A DNA stretch of 64,000 nt from contig JAFPXK010000024.1 in NCBI GenBank assembly GCA_017412585.1, forward strand, positions 44,239 to 108,238, written 5' to 3'. The stretch is from Oscillospiraceae bacterium. GTDB taxonomy: Bacteria; Bacillota; Clostridia; Oscillospirales; Oscillospiraceae. The position numbers and the translations under genes were made by a program. The notes below the pieces were generated by a model. The model saw only the letters and a list, made by a program, of their open reading frames with translations, did no database searches and had not been told where the DNA came from. Shown here piece by piece: positions 42,277 through 49,998 of this stretch; the first letter of the stretch is position 1, and the number at the start of each line of letters is the position of its first letter.

Positions 42277-43122
42277 ATGGCAGAGATTTTGAAGGGCGCG
42301 CCTGTGGCGGCGGCGCTGACAGAGGAACTATCGCGGCGCTCGGCAGCCCTGCGGGATAAGGGTGTGGCGCCCTGCCTGGCCATTGTGCGGCTGGGGGCGC
42401 GGGACGACGACCTGGCATACGAGCGGGCCGCCATGAAGCGGTGCGACGCCGCGGGCATTGCCGTGCGGCAGATGGTGCTGCCGGAGGACGCGGACACGGA
42501 GGCGGTGCTGGACGTTATCCGGGATATCAACGAGGATGACGCCGTCCATAGCTGCCTTATCATGCGGCCCCTGCCCCGGGGCGTGGACGAGGCGGCGGTA
42601 TGCGCCGCGCTGGCACCCCAAAAGGACGCCGACGGCATCACACCGGGAGCCATGGCGGCCGTGTACGAGGGACGGGGCGGTGCACCCTGCACCGCGGAGG
42701 CCTGCCTGACGCTGCTGCGGCACTACGGCGTGGCCATTGGCGGCAAGCGGGCCGTGGTGGTGGGGCGCAGCGCCGTCATCGGGCGGCCGGCGGCCATGCT
42801 GCTGCTGGGCGGGAACGCCACCGTCACCATTTGCCACTCCCATACGGCGGATTTGCCTGCCATTGTGCGTGAGGCGGATATCGTCATCGCCGCATTGGGC
42901 AAGGCCGAGGCTTTGGGGGCGGAGTGCTTCCGGGCCGGGCAGACGGTGGTTGACGTAGGCATCCATTACAGCCAGGCCAAGGGCCGGATGGTGGGCGACG
43001 TGGACTTTGACGCTGCGGCGCCCATTGTGGACGCTATCACCCCCGTGCCCGGCGGCGTGGGGGCGGTGACCACGGCGGTGCTGTGCCGCCACGTCATTGA
43101 GGCTGCCGAGAAATCGTTATAA
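42277..43122 (+). CDS. folD: FolD-type methylenetetrahydrofolate dehydrogenase lacking cyclohydrolase residues
   Basis: FolD normally interconverts methylene-, methenyl- and 10-formyl-THF. This 281-residue copy keeps the fold and NAD(P) site (VVVGRSAVIGRPAAMLLL, about 161; DAITPVPGGVGAVTTAVL, about 249) and the KDADG Asp (about 114). Gap-free alignment with E. coli FolD puts Ala where catalytic Lys54 should be (LAYERAAMKRCDAAG against YVASKRKACEEVG) and Met where Gln98 should be (LIMRPLP against LVQLPLP). Cyclohydrolase activity therefore looks lost while dehydrogenase may remain. FchA in the same operon supplies a separate cyclohydrolase. It starts 3 nt after fhs. Confidence 0.9.
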   Translation: MAEILKGAPVAAALTEELSRRSAALRDKGVAPCLAIVRLGARDDDLAYERAAMKRCDAAGIAVRQMVLPEDADTEAVLDVIRDINEDDAVHSCLIMRPLPRGVDEAAVCAALAPQKDADGITPGAMAAVYEGRGGAPCTAEACLTLLRHYGVAIGGKRAVVVGRSAVIGRPAAMLLLGGNATVTICHSHTADLPAIVREADIVIAALGKAEALGAECFRAGQTVVDVGIHYSQAKGRMVGDVDFDAAAPIVDAITPVPGGVGAVTTAVLCRHVIEAAEKSL

Positions 43123-43142
43123 ACTATATTACAATACGTTGT

Positions 43143-43240
43143 CAGAATAGGGTAAGCGCGTTAAGTGCCGGCGGATGGGATGTTGCCTCCGGACGAAGCG
43201 GCGGATGCCGCGCGGTGCTTGCCCGCATCCGCTGCCACCG
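43143..43240 (+). ncRNA. Tetrahydrofolate (THF) riboswitch before folT
   Basis: The segment contains GCGCGTTAAGTGCCGG, GGATGGGATGTTGCC, CGAAGCGGC and GCGCGGTGCTTGCCCGCATC, the conserved parts of the folT-type THF riboswitch in order. Downstream, CTCCTTT (43252-43258) can pair with the folT SD AAAGGAG (43276-43282), or alternatively CCTTTTG can pair with CAAAAGG (43254-43270), freeing the SD. Control at translation is therefore likely. It sits inside the operon, after folD. Confidence 0.9.
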
Positions 43241-43291
43241 GGGGAGAATGGCTCCTTTTGTGGCAAAAGGTCACGAAAGGAGCATTTTTCT

Positions 43292-43804
43292 ATGGAAAAG
43301 TTTCGATTTACGGCGAAGTCCATCACCAATCTGGCGCTGTTGACGGCGCTGGAAATCGTGCTGTCACGGTTTTTATCCTTCAGCGTGTGGAACGTGAAGA
43401 TTGGGTTCAGCTTCGTGCCTATCGCCGTGGCTGCCATTTTGTATGGGCCGGTGGCGGCGGGGATCACGGCGGCGCTGGCGGACTTTCTGGGGGCCGTTCT
43501 GTTCCCCATCGGGCCCTATTTCCCCGGCTTTACGCTGACGGCGTTTTTGATGGCCGCGGTGCTGGGCATTTTTCTGCGGCAGGAACAGGGCTGGTGGCGC
43601 ATCGCGGCGGCGGTGGTCATCAACCAATTCATTTTGGGATTATTCATGAATACCTATTGGATTTCTGTGCTGTACAAGTCGCCGTTTGAGACGCTGTTTC
43701 CTGTTCGGGCGGCCCAAAGCGCCCTTTTGACGGCAGTGCAGATTCCGGTGATTCACGCCGTGGCGCGGCTGTTGAAGCGGTACGGAGAGAAGGTGGCACG
43801 ATGA
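43292..43804 (+). CDS. folT: Folate-specific ECF transporter S component FolT
   Basis: This 170-residue membrane protein has about five to six helices. It resembles substrate-binding S components of ECF vitamin transporters, folate type: ALLTALEIVLSRFLSF near 16, GFSFVPIAVAAILYGPVAAG near 37, ADFLGAVLFPIGPYFPGFTL near 61. The general ECF ATPases and EcfT are not in the window and are presumably encoded elsewhere. ATG 43292 follows AAAGGAG; the longer frame from 43175 would run through the THF riboswitch. It overlaps folC by 4 nt. Confidence 0.9.
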   Translation: MEKFRFTAKSITNLALLTALEIVLSRFLSFSVWNVKIGFSFVPIAVAAILYGPVAAGITAALADFLGAVLFPIGPYFPGFTLTAFLMAAVLGIFLRQEQGWWRIAAAVVINQFILGLFMNTYWISVLYKSPFETLFPVRAAQSALLTAVQIPVIHAVARLLKRYGEKVAR

Positions 43805-45072
43805 CGGGAAAAGAGGCCATTGCCTATATTGAGCGCTACACCTGGAGCACTACCCGGCTGGGGCTGGGGCGGACCCGGGCGCTGCTCCGCGCCCTGGGCG
43901 ATCCGCAGGAGAGGCTGCGGTTTATCCACGTGGCGGGCAGCAACGGCAAGGGCTCGACCTGCGCCATGCTGGAGCGGATCATGCGCTGCGCCGGATACCG
44001 GACGGGGCTGTATATCTCGCCGTATATTCAGCAGTTCGGCGAGCGGATGCAGGTCAGCGGCGAGAACATCGGCGACGGGGATTTGGCGGCGCTGACGGAG
44101 CGGGTGCGGGCCGTGGCGGACGCCATGGCCGATCACCCCAGCCAGTTTGAGCTGGTGACGGCCATCGCCATGCTGTACTTTTTACAGCAGCGGTGCGACA
44201 TCGTGGTGTTGGAGGTGGGCATGGGCGGGGCGCTGGACTCCACCAACGTGATACCCTGCCCGGAGGCAGCGGTCATCACCAATCTGGGGCTGGAGCACAC
44301 GGAATACCTGGGTAGCACGCTGGCGGAAATCGCCGCGGCCAAGGGAGGCATTATAAAGAGCGGCGGCGTGGCGGTATGCTATGAATGCGACGACGAGGCC
44401 ATGGCGGTGCTGCAGGCCATCTGCCGGGAAAAGGGCGCGAAGATGCGCCTTTCCCGGGAGGGGGACGCGGTAGGCGTAAGCCGGTCTTTGGACGGACAGC
44501 GGTTCATCTGGGACGGCAGGACCTATGATTTGCCGCTGCTGGGGGCCCATCAGCTGCGGAACGCCGCCGTGGTGCTGGAAACGGTGCAGGTATTGCGGGA
44601 AAAGGGCTGGTGCATACAGGAACGGGCTGTACAGCAAGGGCTGCGGCAGGTGCAGTGGCCGGCCCGGTTTGAAATTCTGAGGCGCAAGCCCCTCTATATT
44701 TTAGACGGCGGGCACAATCCCCAGTGCGCCCAGGCGCTGGCGCGAAACCTGGCGGATTATCTGCCGGGACAAAGGGTGACTTTTTTGCTGGGGGTGCTGC
44801 GGGATAAGGACTACCGGCAGATTTTGGGGCTGATTGCCCCCTACGCGGAGAAATTGATTTGCGTGACGCCGGACAGCCCCCGGGCACTGACCGGGGCGGA
44901 GCTGGCGGCGGCGGCCCGGGAGATGGGGCTCGCCGCGGAGAGCTGCGACACCATCGAGGATGGCGTGGCGCGGTCGGCGGCGGAACCGGGACCGGTGGTG
45001 GCCTTCGGGTCGCTGTATCTGGCGGGCCGGGTGCGGACGGTGTTTCCGCTTTTGGAGAAAGGAGAGGCTTGA
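43801..45072 (+). CDS. folC: Folylpolyglutamate / dihydrofolate synthase FolC
   Basis: FolC adds glutamates to folates and so traps them in the cell. The 423-residue Mur-ligase-type protein has the P-loop IHVAGSNGKGSTCAMLE (about 42), YISPYIQQFGERMQVSG (about 70), VLEVGMGGALDSTNV (about 138) and ILDGGHNPQCAQALA in the C-terminal domain (about 300). Length is typical. It is translationally coupled to folT, so imported folate would be polyglutamylated at once, and both would fall under the THF riboswitch. Confidence 0.94.
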   Translation: MTGKEAIAYIERYTWSTTRLGLGRTRALLRALGDPQERLRFIHVAGSNGKGSTCAMLERIMRCAGYRTGLYISPYIQQFGERMQVSGENIGDGDLAALTERVRAVADAMADHPSQFELVTAIAMLYFLQQRCDIVVLEVGMGGALDSTNVIPCPEAAVITNLGLEHTEYLGSTLAEIAAAKGGIIKSGGVAVCYECDDEAMAVLQAICREKGAKMRLSREGDAVGVSRSLDGQRFIWDGRTYDLPLLGAHQLRNAAVVLETVQVLREKGWCIQERAVQQGLRQVQWPARFEILRRKPLYILDGGHNPQCAQALARNLADYLPGQRVTFLLGVLRDKDYRQILGLIAPYAEKLICVTPDSPRALTGAELAAAAREMGLAAESCDTIEDGVARSAAEPGPVVAFGSLYLAGRVRTVFPLLEKGEA

Positions 45073-45073
45073 C

Positions 45074-45703
45074 ATGGCGGAACCCTTTGGAAAGATGACG
45101 GTGGAGGCGCTGGCGGCGCAGTTGGCCTCGGCCTCCCCTACCCCGGGGGGCGGCGGTGCCGCGGCCCTTTGCGGCGCATTAGCGGCTTCACTGGGGGCCA
45201 TGGCCACCCATCTGACGGCGGGGAAAAAGAAGTTTTTACCCTTTGAAGAAGATCATCGGCAGATCATTGTGGCGTGCGATGTGCTGCGGGTGGATTTATT
45301 GGGGCTGATGGACGCCGACGCGGCGGGGTTTGCGCCCCTGGCCCAGGTGTACGCCATGGACAAAGGGCTGCCGGACTACCCGGCGCGGCTGCGGCAGGCC
45401 ACGCTGGACGCGGCGGCGGCGCCCTACGCCATGGTGGAGCGGTGCCGGGACATGGTGGTGCTGCTGGAAGAACTGCGAGGCAAATGCAGCCCGCTGCTGC
45501 TGTCCGACGTGGGCTGCGCCGCGGCATTGGCGGGGGCGGCCATGGCGTGCGCCGCCATTAACGTGTGGGTGAACACACGGACGCTGCCGGAGGATGATGA
45601 AGCCCGGGCGCTGAAAGAACGCACGGCGGCGATTGTGGCGGAATTTGGGCCCCGGGCGGCGGCGTTGGCGAAACAGATTGCAGACGAGATGAAGGGAGAA
45701 TGA
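45074..45703 (+). CDS. fchA: Methenyltetrahydrofolate cyclohydrolase FchA (cyclodeaminase family)
   Basis: This 209-residue all-helical protein of the formiminotransferase-cyclodeaminase family includes the FchA cyclohydrolases of formate-using anaerobes. It begins MAEPFGKMTVEALAAQLAS, with the family SPTPGGGGAAALCGALAASL segment (about 24) and LSDVGCAAALAGAAMACAAIN (about 147). It would interconvert 10-formyl-THF and methenyl-THF. ATG 45074 overlaps nothing and follows GGAGAGG. Its position in the operon with a FolD that lacks the cyclohydrolase Lys makes this assignment more likely than a cyclodeaminase. Confidence 0.88.
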   Translation: MAEPFGKMTVEALAAQLASASPTPGGGGAAALCGALAASLGAMATHLTAGKKKFLPFEEDHRQIIVACDVLRVDLLGLMDADAAGFAPLAQVYAMDKGLPDYPARLRQATLDAAAAPYAMVERCRDMVVLLEELRGKCSPLLLSDVGCAAALAGAAMACAAINVWVNTRTLPEDDEARALKERTAAIVAEFGPRAAALAKQIADEMKGE

Positions 45704-45704
45704 C

Positions 45705-46325
45705 ATGAAAAGCGGACGCATTTTTCTCTCCGCCGTGCTGGCGGGCTTGAGCATCGGCTTTGGCGGGCTGGTGTTCCTCTCGGTGGAAAACCGGGTAATG
45801 GGGGCGTTTCTGTTCGCCATCGGGCTGTTCTGCGTGTGTACCATGGGGTTCCATCTCTTTACGGGCAAGGTTTGCTACGTGCTGCAAATCGACAGAAGCT
45901 ATGCTCTCAGCATTCCCATCATCTGGCTGGGCAATCTGGTGGGCACCGGTCTTGTGGCGGGCGCGGCGTCGCTGACGCGGATCGGCCCGGCGGTGCGGGA
46001 GCGGGCGGCGGCGCTGTGCGCCGTGAAAACCGGCGACAGCCTGGTGAGCCTGTTCTTCCTGGGGGTGCTGTGCAACATCTTCATCTACATCGCGGTGGAG
46101 GGTTACAAGAGCAACCCCCATCCCCTGGGCAAATACCTGGCGCTGGTGCTGGGGGTGATGGTGTTCATCCTGTGCGGCACGGAGCACTGCGTGGCGGATA
46201 TGTTCTACTTCTCCATGGCAGGTGCTTGGAGTGTCCGGGCGGTGGTCTGTCTGGTGGTGATCACAGTGGGCAACGCCGCAGGCGGCATCGCCTTCGCCTG
46301 GCTCCACGGGATACATAAAAAATAA
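45705..46325 (+). CDS. Formate/nitrite transporter (FocA/NirC family)
   Basis: This 206-residue protein has six hydrophobic helices in the FNT fold. Family landmarks are AGLSIGFGGLVFLSVENRVM (about 13), FHLFTGKVCYVLQ (about 49), FLGVLCNIFIYIAV (about 118) and the pore His in CGTEHCVADMFYF (about 158), followed by VVITVGNAAGGIAF. It is shorter than FocA (about 280) but has all six helices. Its place directly after fchA argues for formate as substrate: import feeding Fhs or export of excess. Confidence 0.88.
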   Translation: MKSGRIFLSAVLAGLSIGFGGLVFLSVENRVMGAFLFAIGLFCVCTMGFHLFTGKVCYVLQIDRSYALSIPIIWLGNLVGTGLVAGAASLTRIGPAVRERAAALCAVKTGDSLVSLFFLGVLCNIFIYIAVEGYKSNPHPLGKYLALVLGVMVFILCGTEHCVADMFYFSMAGAWSVRAVVCLVVITVGNAAGGIAFAWLHGIHKK

Positions 46326-46350
46326 CGATCATTCGTCAAAACAATATAAA

Positions 46351-46373
46351 AGCAGGAGCTTTCGCTCCTGCTT
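46351..46373 (+). terminator. Terminator hairpin after the C1 operon (left copy of a 23-bp repeat)
   Basis: AGCAGGAGC-TTTCG-CTCCTGCTT. The stem is intact, but the expected T-run is replaced by CAGATTG, the left end of the repeat element. An identical 23-bp sequence occurs at 46578-46600. Confidence 0.6.
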
Positions 46374-46577
46374 CAGATTGTCAAAAAAGCATCGCAGATT
46401 TCGCGCCCGCAGGCGCGAACCATTGAAATCCGAAAAAAGTGACGACATGCGCGTCACTTTTTTCACTTCTCAGGCTACGAAGTGTGCGAATAGTGCGCCG
46501 GAGGCGTACTATTCGCGCGCGCAGTAGACTGCAATCCCATTGTCAAAAAACGGCATAGCCGTTTTTTGACAGGCTCA
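46374..46577. repeat. Multi-hairpin dispersed element, copy 1
   Basis: This 204-bp non-coding element is made of consecutive inverted repeats: TTCGCGCC-cgca-GGCGCGAA, AAAAAAGTGACG-acatg-CGTCACTTTTTT (offset by one G), CGAATAGT-gcgccggaggcgt-ACTATTCG and TGTCAAAAAACGG-catag-CCGTTTTTTGACA. The first part (46374-46490) recurs at 63825-64000. It is bounded on both sides by the same 23-bp terminator hairpin, as if it had inserted into a terminator and duplicated it. Confidence 0.75.
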
Positions 46578-46606
46578 AGCAGGAGCTTTCGCTCCTGCTT
46601 TTTTTG
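46578..46606 (+). terminator. Intrinsic terminator (right copy of the 23-bp repeat)
   Basis: AGCAGGAGC-TTTCG-CTCCTGCTT followed by TTTTT. This copy retains the T-run and probably is the functional terminator for the rightward operon; on the minus strand it has no T-run. Confidence 0.75.
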
Positions 46607-46621
46607 ATGTAATCGTCGGTC

Positions 46622-49405
46622 TTACTTGCGCTTCTTGCCCACAAAGGCCAGGCCAAGGGTGGAGGTAACGGCCAGGGCGGCGAAGATGGCCACGCCGGGG
46701 TCGGCGGTGCGGGGGCTCTTGACAGCAGCGCCGACGGACTCATCAGCATCCGTGTAAATCAGCGCGTAGGTGGAGAACTTATCCGAGCGGAAGGTGATGA
46801 TTGGGCTTTCGGTGCTGCGAATAAGCTGGGTCTTACCGTCATGGCAGCGCACCAGATAATAGGTGCGGTCGGCTCCGCGCAGCGTCTTGGGTACCTTAAT
46901 GGTGACAGACAGTGGATTGCCGCCTGTCTCCGTAATCAGCTCCGCGCTGCCGGTGCCGATCTTCTTCCAAAGGGACAGGTCCATGACAAGGCCCACGGTG
47001 CCGCCGTAGCGGCGGGCGGCCTTCTCCATTGCGGACTTGTCGGCCTCGGGCACCTCCTCATCAGAAAGGCCTCTGATCTCCAGGTACACGTTGACCTTTT
47101 CGCCCTCCTCATAGCGGGCGGACTCCTGAGCGGTGAGCATCGCCCTGGCAAAGGCCACGGTCATGTTGCTCACGCTGGTGGCAGGGGCCGAGTCCTTTAC
47201 GTGTACGCTGGCCATAATGCTGGTAGAGGCGTCGTCATCGATCTGCTGGGTGTTGTCCACGTTGACCAGCTCCCAGCTTGTGTCCAGGGTGCCGGTGTAA
47301 TTGCCCTTACCGGTGATGGTGATAAACCAGGTGCCGAAGTCCGAGGCGGTCAGGGTGCCGGAGAGGGTATAGTCCCCATCGCCCATGGGCTTGTCGCCGT
47401 CGGTCATGGTGATGGTGGGGCCTGCCTCCCCCTGGGGATTGACAAAACGATCCTGGGACATGGACAGCATGGCGCGGTTCAGCGGCTTGGGAGACACGGT
47501 CAGCACGCCGGTGACATAGGAGATGTTGTAATTGCCGGAGGTGAGGCCGCTGGGCGTGATGGTGTAATCGCCTATGGCGTCACCCTTGGTGTAGGTATAC
47601 GCATACGCCAGCGTGCCGCCCAGGGAGGCCGCGGTGTCACCGGGGGCCAGGTTATCGTAGGTAACGCCGTTGTTGGCCGCATCGTCGCCATAACTGATGG
47701 TATGGGCATTGGCGGTAACGGTGAGATTCCTCCTGGCGATGATGAAGTCGGCGGTGGCGGAGGCGCCGTTATAGTTGGGGGTCTGGGCCACGGTGGCCTT
47801 GACGGTGTAGCTGCCGGCGAAGGTGGGGACGGCAGCGGAATAGGTGCCGTCGGCGGCGTTCTTGAGCTTATATTGATAGGTCACGGCACCGCCGCCGGGA
47901 TTGCCGGAGGTGACGGAGGGCACGTTGGCCGTATCGCCAAAGGTCCAGCCGGTGAGAGACACCACGGGGGTGATGTCGGCCCGGCTGATGGTGAAGTTAC
48001 CGGTGGCTTCGCCGGAATTGGTATTCGACGTGGCGGCCACAGCGGCATTGACGGTATAGCTGCCGGCGTCTGTGGGCGTGGCGGCGCTGGGGCCGTAGGC
48101 ATTGTTGTCATTGTCGGTGCCGGAATAGGTATAGGTGACCTGGCCGCTGCCGATGTTGCCAGAGACGGAGGGGGTGTTGGCGGTGGCGCCAAAGTTCCAG
48201 CCGTTCAGAGAAACCGCGGGGTTGATGTCAGCCACTGTCACGGTTGCCTTGACGGCACCGGAGGTGGCGGATTTGGTCTGGTTATTGTCGGTGCGCTTGG
48301 CAGTGACCACACAATAGAAGTAATAATCCCCCACCGACTTGCCTGTGGGCACCGGGCAGGAGGCGGAGTTGGCCCCGGATAGGAGGGTGCCGCCGGAATT
48401 GCTGTTGGTGCTGCCATTGCTGTACCACCGGTAGGACAGGGTGTGGCCGGCAGGGGCGGTGGCAGAGACGGAGACGCTGCCGGAGGAATAGCCGTAGGTG
48501 AGGTTGGCGCCGGTGGTGCCGGTGATGGTGGGGGCGGTGGCAGGCAGCGCCGTCCACTTGGCGTAATAGGTCTTATTGCCGGTGGCGTTAGCGGGAATGG
48601 AGGTGACGGCGCTGCCGGTAAGGCCGCTGTTGCCATACCAGCCGTTGAAGGTATAGCCTGCGCGGGTCACATTGGTGGGCAGCGTGGCGCCGGTGCCGTA
48701 GGTATAAGAGGTCACATTGCCGCTCTTGACGGTGCCGCCGTTGGTATTGAGGGTGACGGAATAGGAGGCGGGCACCGCGTTGGGCACGGTGACAGAGGCG
48801 TTGGCGGTAGGCGTGCCGGACACGGTGACGGTGGTATCGCTGGTGCGGGACACAGTGATGCCGTTGGTAGTGGTGGCAGAAAAGGCGTTGAAATGATAAC
48901 CGGTATTGGCGGTGTAGGTCACGGTGGTGATGGCGCCGGAGACGGTCTGGCTGGTGGCGCCGCCGCTTCTGGCGGCATTGCCGCCGCCGGAGATGGTGAC
49001 GGTGCGGCTGATGTCTACCGTGGTTGCCTCAAAGGAGCATTCATCGTCGCTGATACGCAGCTCCCAGGCGTTATTCCCGGTAGGCAGGCTGAAAGTAAAT
49101 GTACCCTTATCATTGTAAACATAAAGGGTGCCGTTCTTATCAATCGTCGCGGTGGAGTTCGCATGGAAACTTCTTGTGCCTCCTACCACCTGGTACAGCA
49201 CCACATTGCTCCCGGAATTCTTGAAAGAATACGTGGCATTTCCGGTGACGGCATATACATCGCCGGATATCCAGCTCAGATTCGTCTGACTGGTGGTGTA
49301 CGTCTGCCATGCCCAGGCGGTGGTGCTCAGGGGGCCGACGCACAGGCACAGGCTCAGCACTGCCGCCAGCGCAAGAGCCAGAAGACGCTTTACGTTACGC
49401 TTCAT
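46622..49405 (-). CDS. Large secreted cell-wall protein with repeat and MBG-type domains
   Basis: This 927-residue surface protein has a signal peptide (1-32, ending TTAWA). A putative InlB/Listeria-Bacteroides repeat (YTFNGWYGNSGLTGSAVTSI, about 255) and several beta domains with recurring VSLxGWxFGxTAN units (about 455 and 515) follow, then an MBG-like domain (ISYGDDAANNGVTYDNLAPG, about 570). The C-terminus SPRTADPGV, a hydrophobic helix and KKRK resemble a sortase signal, but with SPRTAD in place of LPxTG or SPKTGD. Composition is Thr/Gly/Asn/Ala-rich, unlike its neighbours. ATG 49405 follows GGAGAG; the frame extends to 49534 without an SD. Adhesion or surface-layer function is inferred. 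Confidence 0.88.
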   Translation of the reverse strand: MKRNVKRLLALALAAVLSLCLCVGPLSTTAWAWQTYTTSQTNLSWISGDVYAVTGNATYSFKNSGSNVVLYQVVGGTRSFHANSTATIDKNGTLYVYNDKGTFTFSLPTGNNAWELRISDDECSFEATTVDISRTVTISGGGNAARSGGATSQTVSGAITTVTYTANTGYHFNAFSATTTNGITVSRTSDTTVTVSGTPTANASVTVPNAVPASYSVTLNTNGGTVKSGNVTSYTYGTGATLPTNVTRAGYTFNGWYGNSGLTGSAVTSIPANATGNKTYYAKWTALPATAPTITGTTGANLTYGYSSGSVSVSATAPAGHTLSYRWYSNGSTNSNSGGTLLSGANSASCPVPTGKSVGDYYFYCVVTAKRTDNNQTKSATSGAVKATVTVADINPAVSLNGWNFGATANTPSVSGNIGSGQVTYTYSGTDNDNNAYGPSAATPTDAGSYTVNAAVAATSNTNSGEATGNFTISRADITPVVSLTGWTFGDTANVPSVTSGNPGGGAVTYQYKLKNAADGTYSAAVPTFAGSYTVKATVAQTPNYNGASATADFIIARRNLTVTANAHTISYGDDAANNGVTYDNLAPGDTAASLGGTLAYAYTYTKGDAIGDYTITPSGLTSGNYNISYVTGVLTVSPKPLNRAMLSMSQDRFVNPQGEAGPTITMTDGDKPMGDGDYTLSGTLTASDFGTWFITITGKGNYTGTLDTSWELVNVDNTQQIDDDASTSIMASVHVKDSAPATSVSNMTVAFARAMLTAQESARYEEGEKVNVYLEIRGLSDEEVPEADKSAMEKAARRYGGTVGLVMDLSLWKKIGTGSAELITETGGNPLSVTIKVPKTLRGADRTYYLVRCHDGKTQLIRSTESPIITFRSDKFSTYALIYTDADESVGAAVKSPRTADPGVAIFAALAVTSTLGLAFVGKKRK

Positions 49406-49505
49406 GTGGTTTCTCTCCTTTGCCTTCATTCTGCGGCGAACGACGGGAATCACGTCGCGCCGGACGCTGCTGCAAGGTATGCAATTTGCATAACTCTCCT
49501 CTTGT

Positions 49506-49534
49506 ATAATATCAAATTTCGTCAAGATTGTCAA
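49506..49534 (-). promoter_or_regulatory. Sigma-A promoter of the surface protein
   Basis: The minus strand reads TTGACA (49529-49534), a 17-nt spacer and TATTAT (49506-49511), leaving a leader of about 95 nt that contains the palindrome ATGCAAATTGCAT. Confidence 0.8.
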
Positions 49535-49576
49535 TCCAGACGAATTTTCGATAGCATCCGACGAAAGGCAAAGGGG

Positions 49577-49984
49577 TCACGGCTGAGGGGTAAGGGTGAG
49601 GATGTCCTCCATGGGGATGACGGTGCCCTCCTGCATGGTGACGGTGTGGGTGACGGGATCCACGGTTTTCACGGGGCCGGAGACGGTGACGTAGGCGCCG
49701 CCGGATTTGTATTCGTCATAGACGAAATAGGTGATGGCGGCCTCGTCGCCCCGGCGGAGGCGGGCGAGCCTGTCGCTGAGTATGGCCCGCCGGCTGTCAT
49801 CCAGCTCGATGCGTGGGGTGGTGAGCCGCTCCGTCTCGGCGATGGCGTCGTCGTAGCCCGTGAGGGCCGCGAAGGGGGAAAACTGGGCCGCCCGACTCTG
49901 CCGGGGCATGGGGGCGTGGCGGGGGGACACGGGGCGGTCTAAATGGATAATGTCGTCATAGCGGTGATCCGGATGGTCTTGCAC
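49577..49984 (-). CDS. YolD-like protein
   Basis: This 135-residue protein of the YolD-like family accompanies Y-family polymerases in Gram-positive chromosomes and plasmids and is functionally compared with UmuD. Features are the HAPMPRQSRAAQFSPFAALTGY segment (about 23; family-typical 'R.AAQF.PFAAL.GY') and a C-terminal TVTMQEGTVIPMEDILTL. The start is GTG 49984, 5 nt after a GGGGAG site at the end of the polymerase gene. Same strand and 14 nt after the polymerase, so it is an operon. Confidence 0.87.
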   Translation of the reverse strand: MQDHPDHRYDDIIHLDRPVSPRHAPMPRQSRAAQFSPFAALTGYDDAIAETERLTTPRIELDDSRRAILSDRLARLRRGDEAAITYFVYDEYKSGGAYVTVSGPVKTVDPVTHTVTMQEGTVIPMEDILTLTPQP

Positions 49985-49998
49985 AGCTCTCCCCTCCC

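Noticed and set aside
45074..45703. Glutamate formiminotransferase-type cyclodeaminase
   Set aside because: The protein has only the cyclodeaminase/cyclohydrolase domain, no histidine-degradation genes are near, and the C1 operon context favours FchA.
46351..46606. Insertion sequence
   Set aside because: No transposase frame lies in or near the element, and its inverted repeats are internal hairpins rather than terminal. It is treated as a non-coding repeat.
49406..49534. Longer N-terminus of the surface protein
   Set aside because: The extension would cover the promoter region and precede the signal peptide. ATG 49405 has a good SD and starts a normal signal sequence.
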